62,227 nt of DNA from Acidobacteriaceae bacterium (GTDB lineage: Bacteria; Acidobacteriota; Terriglobia; Terriglobales; Acidobacteriaceae): NCBI GenBank assembly GCA_027452125.1, contig DAIDGZ010000070.1, forward strand, positions 1-62,227. The letters run 5' to 3'. Below, piece after piece: positions 57,009 through 62,227 of the stretch. The position numbers were made by a program, and so were the translations under genes. Positions within the stretch are counted from its first letter, which is position 1; every line of letters begins with the position of its first letter. The notes under the pieces were generated by a model. That model was not told where the DNA came from, searched no databases, and saw only the letters and a list, made by a program, of their open reading frames with translations.

Positions 57009-58628
57009 TCACAGCGGCTTGCCGTCCACGCGCAGACCAGCCCCGCTGCTGCGCTTGCGAAAGACGACCTTGAGCTCCCGCCGCCACTGGCTGCTCAGGC
57101 CAATCAGCTCCCACTCCACCTCCGGAGCCAGGTAGCGCAGCACCGGCTCGTTGGCCGGATGAATGGCCAGCGCCGGGGCAGCCAGCAGCAGGCGCGGATT
57201 CCCCGGCGAGATCTCCATGCCGGGGAAGTAGCCCGCCCGCTCAAACGACGAGAGGGGCCGGCTCGTGCCTGCTCCTACGGCGCGGTCGGCGTTGAGTGCG
57301 CGTACGCGAATCCAGTAGTCCAGCGCCTGCAGGGGCAGGTGCAGGTCTTCGGCAGCCTTCAACTCCAGAATCGTGAGCCGGTGGTTGTGGTCCAGGGTAA
57401 GCAGGTCCAGCATGCCGCGGTCGCCCGCGCTGAGCGCAGGAACCTGCGAATACATCGGATCGCTCTGCAGGCTGGGAAAGACCTCCTCGATGTGCTGACG
57501 CAGTTCCGACTCCAGCCACCGCTCCGGTGCCATGCGAAACAGCGGATCGGTGTGCATGCCATCCGGATGGCGGCTGAGGAAGAGGCGTGCGAAGAGCTCG
57601 CGGGCCAGTGCTTCATTCTCTTCGGTCAGTGGAGTCTCATGCGCGCCGGCCCCGAAGGTGATCTCGTCCTCGAGGGAAAAGGAGTGCGTCGAGGATGCAT
57701 GACGCACCCGGGCAAACTCCAGCCCATGCAGCAGCAGGCCCACTTCAGTCGGCGAGTTGGCATGAGGCTCGATGCGCGTGCGTGCCGCCGCAGGAACAAG
57801 TGACAGCAGGCGATCGAGCCCCGCGCGGCAGCGCTCCACGGCCGCAGAGGCTGAGAAGGCGTGCACCAGCTTTGACTCCAGGTTGCCGGTGTCGTGGATG
57901 TCCACCTGCTCCAGAGCCTCGCTGCGCTCGTCCAGCGTGTACAACTCGAAGTTTGCGGCGGCGTGATTAAGCCAGGCCATGCGCTCCGCGGTGGTACGCC
58001 AGCAGCCGGCGGGCACAATCACTTTGAGCCCGCCAAAGTGGCGGCGCGCATCGCCCTGCTGGCGGCAGTAGTCCAGCCAGAGCAGGCCCAGGGTCAGGAT
58101 GCCGTTGATAGTGGCTCCGGACTCATCCCCGCCGACGCCGATCACCGCATCTGCCGCCGTGCCGCGCAACAGGCGGCCGCGTGCATACGCGGGGCCGAAG
58201 CTGTGCTCCAGATCCATCGCGGAGCGCATGCCGTCCACTTTGGCGCCCAGGAACTGCCGGGAGAGCACGCGCTCCAGCAGGCGCAGGTAGTTGCGGCGAG
58301 ACTGGTCACGCGCACTGGGAGAGCGGCGGTCGCCGGTAGGCGCCAGTTCCAGCAGTTGCGGCCGCGTTACGCCCATGCGACGGGTGGAGATGCGCAGCGT
58401 GCTGCCGCGCTGCTGCACCTCCAGCACCGTGCGGATGAGGTTGCGCTCTTCGCTCCACAGCTGCAAAAGGCAGCGCCCATGCTGCTCGGCGATGGAGTAG
58501 CGGGCGGTGCGCATCTCAAAGACGATGCGCCCCTCCTCCAGCAGCGCGGCAGACGGATGGTCGGCCAGGTACTCCTCGATATGCTGCGCCAGTCGCGCGG
58601 CAGATGCAGGTTCCATGCCTGACGCCAT
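57009..58628 (-). CDS. Conserved protein with a C-terminal PD-(D/E)XK nuclease-like motif
   Basis: A 539-residue protein without an established name that I know of. AGGAGG precedes the ATG. There is no signal peptide. The C-terminal third contains GMLDLLTLDHNHRLTILELKAAEDLHLPLQALDYW split by family-typical spacing: an aspartate near residue 407 and a Glu-X-Lys near residues 421-423, then a Gln in the following helix, as in PD-(D/E)XK nuclease folds of the DUF91/NucS kind. The N-terminal two thirds (e.g. FGPAYARGRLLRGTAADAVIGVGGDESG) are unassigned. It lies between DinB/YfiT and rhodanese genes in one operon. It could be a nuclease or a catalytically altered relative. Confidence 0.72.
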   Translation of the reverse strand: MASGMEPASAARLAQHIEEYLADHPSAALLEEGRIVFEMRTARYSIAEQHGRCLLQLWSEERNLIRTVLEVQQRGSTLRISTRRMGVTRPQLLELAPTGDRRSPSARDQSRRNYLRLLERVLSRQFLGAKVDGMRSAMDLEHSFGPAYARGRLLRGTAADAVIGVGGDESGATINGILTLGLLWLDYCRQQGDARRHFGGLKVIVPAGCWRTTAERMAWLNHAAANFELYTLDERSEALEQVDIHDTGNLESKLVHAFSASAAVERCRAGLDRLLSLVPAAARTRIEPHANSPTEVGLLLHGLEFARVRHASSTHSFSLEDEITFGAGAHETPLTEENEALARELFARLFLSRHPDGMHTDPLFRMAPERWLESELRQHIEEVFPSLQSDPMYSQVPALSAGDRGMLDLLTLDHNHRLTILELKAAEDLHLPLQALDYWIRVRALNADRAVGAGTSRPLSSFERAGYFPGMEISPGNPRLLLAAPALAIHPANEPVLRYLAPEVEWELIGLSSQWRRELKVVFRKRSSGAGLRVDGKPL

Positions 58629-58641
58629 CTGCGCCGTCCTC

Positions 58642-59172
58642 CTACCAGCCCATACGGGTGCGCAGGCTGGTGATGTGCGCGGTGTGGTGGCGCGAGTGCC
58701 ACTCGTAGAGTGCCAGAGCGCGGGCCAGGTCCTGCCGTCCCATCGCGGGGTGGATGTAGCCGCGCTGGAAGTCCTCTTCGCTCATCGATTCCAGCAGAGC
58801 GACCCAGCGGCTGTGCAGCGCATCCAGCAGGGAGATGGAAAGCTCCACCGGGGTACGGCAGTCGGCCAGCCGGGCCCAGGCGGCCTCATCGTAGGGCTTG
58901 ATCGTAGGCCACTCTTCGGTGAGCGCCAGCTTATAGCGGATGAAGGAGTTGGCGTGGCTATCCGCCAGATGGTGCACCACCTGGCGCGAACTCCAGCCTC
59001 CTTCGCGGTAGGGCGTGTCAAGCTGGGCATCGCTCAGGCCGTTCAGGGCCGCGCGCAACTGCTCAGGCAGCAGCCGCAACGTCTGAATGTGGGCCGCGCG
59101 TACAGCCGGTGTGTTCGCCGCAGGCGGCGCAAACCGGCCAACGGGAAAGCGCAGGTCATCTGTTTGGGTCAT
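58642..59172 (-). CDS. DinB/YfiT-family metal-dependent protein
   Basis: A 176-residue four-helix-bundle protein close to Bacillus YfiT, a metal-dependent hydrolase family that includes thiol S-transferases such as bacillithiol transferase. It starts with DDLRFPVGRF, and has RVVHHLADSHANSF-like motif (residues 67-78, actual reading RQVVHHLADSHAN) with the first metal histidine and EWHSRHHTAHI near the C-terminus with the other two. It begins an operon of four genes: this gene, the nuclease-like gene 13 bp downstream, rhodanese and TlpA. The thiol chemistry of the neighbours fits a thiol-transferase role. Confidence 0.88.
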   Translation of the reverse strand: MTQTDDLRFPVGRFAPPAANTPAVRAAHIQTLRLLPEQLRAALNGLSDAQLDTPYREGGWSSRQVVHHLADSHANSFIRYKLALTEEWPTIKPYDEAAWARLADCRTPVELSISLLDALHSRWVALLESMSEEDFQRGYIHPAMGRQDLARALALYEWHSRHHTAHITSLRTRMGW

Positions 59173-59834
59173 GGTCAGAACCTTACCATGACCGCTGGCC
59201 CTGGGGAACCACGCGCCGCGGCTGGCTCGCCCTCTCGAGCGGCACTATGCTTCCGGTCTTGCCTGGCGGCGATGCGCCTGAATGGCGACAGGACCCATCT
59301 TACGGAGACCATTCAAAATGAACGCCATCTTTCCTCAAACGGCGAACCGTCAATGGACAACCGGTCTCAAGCGAAGGGGTCGCCCTGGTAATTGTCAACC
59401 ATCCTTCTCCTTCCCCCGCCCGTATCTCCAGTCAATAGAACAGCTTCCACCATCCGCCCCGGTGCAGATAATTTTCCTTGCTTCCTCTATCCTTGCCTCA
59501 GGAAGCGAACCGCCAGGCGCCGCCGACTGCTGAACCAGCGCAATATCTTGTTCATAACCGCTTTTTTCTCCATAAAATACGCGTTTTTTCGCATAAATAC
59601 ACGCAGTTTTTTGCAGAGTCGCGGCTTACGTGGTTGCCTGCAAAGTATTGATAGAAAGTGGTTTGTCATGGCAAGCTGCGTCCGGCGAGAAGCAAAAATG
59701 CGAGGGACCCCCCGGGGGGGCAGTGGGAACCTCCGTCAGCTCGCACGGCACCACAGAACTGAATAGCTCAAGTCCTCAACCGCTCCGGTCTCCAACTCAC
59801 CCCGGCACGCATTCCGGCGTACACTGGAGCCACG
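59173..59834. other. Intergenic region with phased T-tracts and a GC palindrome
   Basis: About 660 bp between the divergent DinB/YfiT and tldD genes with no supported gene. Part of it is much more AT-rich than the surroundings. Three T6 tracts lie at 59562-59567, 59584-59589 and 59607-59612, 22-23 bp apart. A CCCCCC/GGGGGG palindrome lies at about 59708-59720. No tRNA or operator core was found. Confidence 0.5.
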
Positions 59835-61289
59835 ATGACTCATCCCTCTGCTTCCCCTGAATCCGGCCACAAACGGTACTTTTTTGAGAAGTTCGGCATC
59901 ACGGAGCGGCTGCTGGAACGCTGCCTGGGTGAGGCTCTCTCCGCCGGCGGCGACTACGCCGACCTGTACTTTGAGTCGGTGACCGCGACCTCGCTCGGCG
60001 TGGACGAGCAGATCGTCAAGTCCGCCAGCCAGGGAACCAGCGCCGGCTGCGGCATCCGCGTCATCAGCGGGGAGCGTACTGGGTACGCCTACACCGACAA
60101 TCTCAGCCCCGAGCGGCTCCAGCACGCGGCAAAGACGGCGGCGCTGATCGCATCCGGGCCGGCGAAGCAGCCGGTGCAGGGATTCACCGAGAAGCCCATG
60201 GCGGACCTGTATCCGGTACCCCTGGGCGGATTTGACCTTGACCTGGCAGCCCGGCTGGAGCTGGTACTGCGCGCGGATCGCGCGGCGCGGGCCTTTGATA
60301 CGCGCGTGGTGCAGGTGCGCGCCGGCTATTCGGAAGAGCTGCGGCGCATTCTGGTGGTGGGTAGTGACGGCGCCTTTGCCAGCGATACGCAGCCGCTGTG
60401 CCGGTTGAACGTCTACGTGATCGCCCGCGATGGGGCTGTGACGACCAAGGGTGCAGCGGGCGGAGGTGGACGAGCCGGCCTGGAACAGTTCGTGGGCAGC
60501 AAGAGTCCGGAACATCTGGCGCAGGAGGCGGCTCGCGGAGCGATTCTGCAACTCGGCGCGGTGCCCGCTCCCGCGGGAGAGATGCAGGTGGTGCTGGGCC
60601 CCGGCTGGCCGGGCATCCTGCTCCACGAAGCGGTGGGGCATGGGCTGGAGGCGGACTTCAACCGCAAGAAGACCTCGGCCTTTGCCGGGCTGATCGGCCA
60701 ACAGGTAGCGAGCTCTAAGGTGACGGTGGTGGATAACGGCACCATCGCCGGACGGCGCGGCTCACTGAACGTAGACGACGAGGGCTCGCCTACGCAGGAA
60801 ACAGTGCTCATTGAGAACGGCGTGCTGCGGGGGTATCTGTCGGATAAGCTTTCGTCGCGCCTGATGGGCATGCCCAACACCGGCTCGGGCCGCCGTCAGA
60901 GCTACCAGTCCATTCCAATGCCGCGCATGACGAATACCTACATGCTCGCCGGGGAAGACGATCCCGAGGATATTCTGCGTAGCGTCAAGCGCGGCTTGTA
61001 TGCCGTGAACTTTGGCGGCGGACAGGTGGATATCACCAATGGCAAGTTCGTCTTCTCCGCGTCAGAGGCCTACCTGATCGAGGATGGCAAGATCACCGCG
61101 CCGGTGCGTGATGCGACCCTCATCGGCAACGGGCCGGAGGCGCTCAAGTACGTGTCTATGGTAGGGAACGATCTGAGGCTGGATGAGGGCATCGGCACCT
61201 GCGGCAAGGACGGTCAGAGTGTGCCGGTGGGTGTAGGCATGCCGACGATCAAGCTGGACCGGATGACGGTGGGCGGTACGGGCAGGTAA
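59835..61289 (+). CDS. tldD: TldD metalloprotease subunit
   Basis: A 484-residue subunit of the TldD/TldE (PmbA) heterodimeric zinc protease, which degrades unfolded peptides and processes modified peptides such as microcins. GGAG precedes the ATG. The zinc-binding HExxxH motif is seen in LLHEAVGHGLEADFNRK (near residue 262), with the downstream GRRQSYQSIPMPRMTNTYM and GGQVDITNGKFVFSASEAYLIEDG segments that supply further active-site residues in this family. The partner gene follows after 44 bp. Confidence 0.94.
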   Translation: MTHPSASPESGHKRYFFEKFGITERLLERCLGEALSAGGDYADLYFESVTATSLGVDEQIVKSASQGTSAGCGIRVISGERTGYAYTDNLSPERLQHAAKTAALIASGPAKQPVQGFTEKPMADLYPVPLGGFDLDLAARLELVLRADRAARAFDTRVVQVRAGYSEELRRILVVGSDGAFASDTQPLCRLNVYVIARDGAVTTKGAAGGGGRAGLEQFVGSKSPEHLAQEAARGAILQLGAVPAPAGEMQVVLGPGWPGILLHEAVGHGLEADFNRKKTSAFAGLIGQQVASSKVTVVDNGTIAGRRGSLNVDDEGSPTQETVLIENGVLRGYLSDKLSSRLMGMPNTGSGRRQSYQSIPMPRMTNTYMLAGEDDPEDILRSVKRGLYAVNFGGGQVDITNGKFVFSASEAYLIEDGKITAPVRDATLIGNGPEALKYVSMVGNDLRLDEGIGTCGKDGQSVPVGVGMPTIKLDRMTVGGTGR

Positions 61290-61333
61290 GACGGTCTCTG
61301 CATGCGCAAGGGCATTTTGTTAGTGTTGAAACC

Positions 61334-62227
61334 ATGTCCAACACTGCTCTCGCTCCCGATGTGACCGGTCATGAACTGCAGGCTTTAGCTGTCGATGTTG
61401 TGGCAATGGCCATGAAGGCTGGAGCCAGCGACGCCGAGGCCGTGGTGCGCGAAGGGGATGAGTTCAGCGTGACCGTGCGCATGGGCGAGGTCGAGACGCT
61501 GAAGGAGTCCGGCTCGCGGGGGCTGGGACTGCGGGTGTTTCTGGGCAAGCGGTCGGCTTCGGCCTCGACAAGCGACCTGACGCCGGACGGCCTGCGGCAA
61601 CTCGTGGATGGGGCGCTGGCCCTGGCCCGGGTCACCGAGGAGGATGCCTGCAACGGCCTGCCGGAGTACGGCGAGTTTGGCCTGATCGAAGACGACCTGC
61701 ATCTCTACTACGAGGATGTGTACTCATTGCCCGGGCCGGAGCGCATTGAATGGGCGCGACGGGCTGAGGCCGCGGCACTGGCCGCCGATCCGCGCATCAA
61801 GAACTCAGAGGGCGGCAGCTTCGACGCGGCCACCGGGCGCAAGATACTGGCCAACTCGCGCGGGTTTGTGGGCGGCTACCGCACCAGCTATGCGGGTGTG
61901 GCGGCGGCTCCGCTTGCTGTGGATGGCGATGGCCGGATGCAGCGGGATGCCTGGTGGTCAGGCGCGCGGCGCATGGCGGATCTGGAGTCGCCGGAGGCGG
62001 TGGGGCGTGAGGCTGCGCGGCGGGCGCTGCGCCGGCTGGGAGCGCGCAAGGTACCCACGCAGCGCGTCCCCATTGTGTTTGCGCCGGAGGTGGCGCGGTC
62101 GCTGATCGGCTCAGTGTTTGAGGCGGCCTCCGGGGACGTCATCTGGCGTGGAGCTTCATTCCTCGCGGGCAAGCTGGGCGAGGCCATTGCCAATGCCGCG
62201 GTAACCATTGTGGACGATAACCTGATG
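61334..62227 (+). CDS. pmbA: PmbA/TldE metalloprotease partner subunit (5' part, cut by the window end)
   Basis: The frame opens at ATG 61334 and runs to the last base, giving 298 residues without a stop. The N-terminus reads MSNTALAPDVTGHELQALAV, followed by AMKAGASDAEAVVREGDEFSVTVRMGEVETLKESGSRGLGLRVF, characteristic of TldD/PmbA family N-domains, and RKVPTQRVPIVFAPEVARSLIGSVF, matching the PmbA (TldE) middle part. This branch lacks the HExxxH zinc site: the equivalent position reads ARSLIGSVFEAASGD, as expected for the non-catalytic partner. It should form a heterodimer with the TldD encoded directly upstream. Confidence 0.9.
   Translation, partial: MSNTALAPDVTGHELQALAVDVVAMAMKAGASDAEAVVREGDEFSVTVRMGEVETLKESGSRGLGLRVFLGKRSASASTSDLTPDGLRQLVDGALALARVTEEDACNGLPEYGEFGLIEDDLHLYYEDVYSLPGPERIEWARRAEAAALAADPRIKNSEGGSFDAATGRKILANSRGFVGGYRTSYAGVAAAPLAVDGDGRMQRDAWWSGARRMADLESPEAVGREAARRALRRLGARKVPTQRVPIVFAPEVARSLIGSVFEAASGDVIWRGASFLAGKLGEAIANAAVTIVDDNLM

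Noticed and set aside
59392-59766. 124-codon plus-strand frame in the gap before tldD
   Set aside because: Runs through the phased T-tracts and GC block, has no ribosome site, and its translation looks random.

Overview
This window most likely comes from an acidobacterium (Acidobacteriota, Terriglobia/Acidobacteriaceae type). The evidence is three very large Oar-like TonB-dependent receptors with an N-terminal carboxypeptidase-regulatory-like domain, Tat-exported Gfo/Idh/MocA and metallo-beta-lactamase-fold enzymes, a DUF6807 protein, Ig-like lipoproteins, GC-rich coding sequence, and a rimP-nusA-infB block in which RimP carries an insertion. This is an inference from gene content; there is no rRNA gene in the window.

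Layout. 1-1281 is the 3' end of clpC. 2238-25012 is a carbohydrate-uptake and degradation region: a first receptor, a Gfo/Idh/MocA-DUF6807 operon, two paralogous receptors separated by an exported MBL-fold hydrolase, and a GH28 polygalacturonase. glnD, a phospholipase C-like phosphoesterase and an EamA transporter lie among them. 25121-25835 is a HigBA toxin-antitoxin pair with a perfect 25-bp palindrome in its promoter region. 25942-31098 holds two amt-glnK pairs facing away from each other around a secreted protein of unknown function. 31190-45169 is mixed: alginate lyase, two glycosyltransferases, diguanylate cyclase, a response regulator/histidine kinase pair, a YncE-like beta-propeller, two tandem thioredoxin-fold proteins, an MNT-HEPN pair, an AbrB-type regulator and a VLCAD-like acyl-CoA dehydrogenase. 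45218-48387 holds a DUF1080 protein and a large Ig-like lipoprotein. 48468-54052 is infB-nusA-rimP. 54351-62227 holds a cytochrome c, a tandem Usp, a four-gene operon (TlpA, rhodanese, nuclease-like protein, DinB/YfiT), and tldD plus a partial pmbA/tldE cut by the window end.

How the genes work together. The most interesting signal is a palindrome with the core GGTC-N-GACC, found upstream of four transcription units: the Gfo/Idh/MocA-DUF6807 operon (8731-8743), the second receptor and the divergent MBL gene (12487-12499), the third receptor (17290-17302) and the GH28 gene (25038-25050). It matches the operator type of FadR-subfamily GntR regulators. The two receptor promoters also share a TTGACA box and the same spacing to the operator. 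I infer a dispersed pectin/uronate-type regulon covering an extracellular hydrolase, outer-membrane import and periplasmic oxidoreductase steps. No GntR regulator gene is present in the window. A second theme is nitrogen control: glnD, two Amt and two PII proteins with the uridylylation tyrosine lie within about 13 kb. No tRNA, rRNA, insertion sequence or CRISPR array was recognised.
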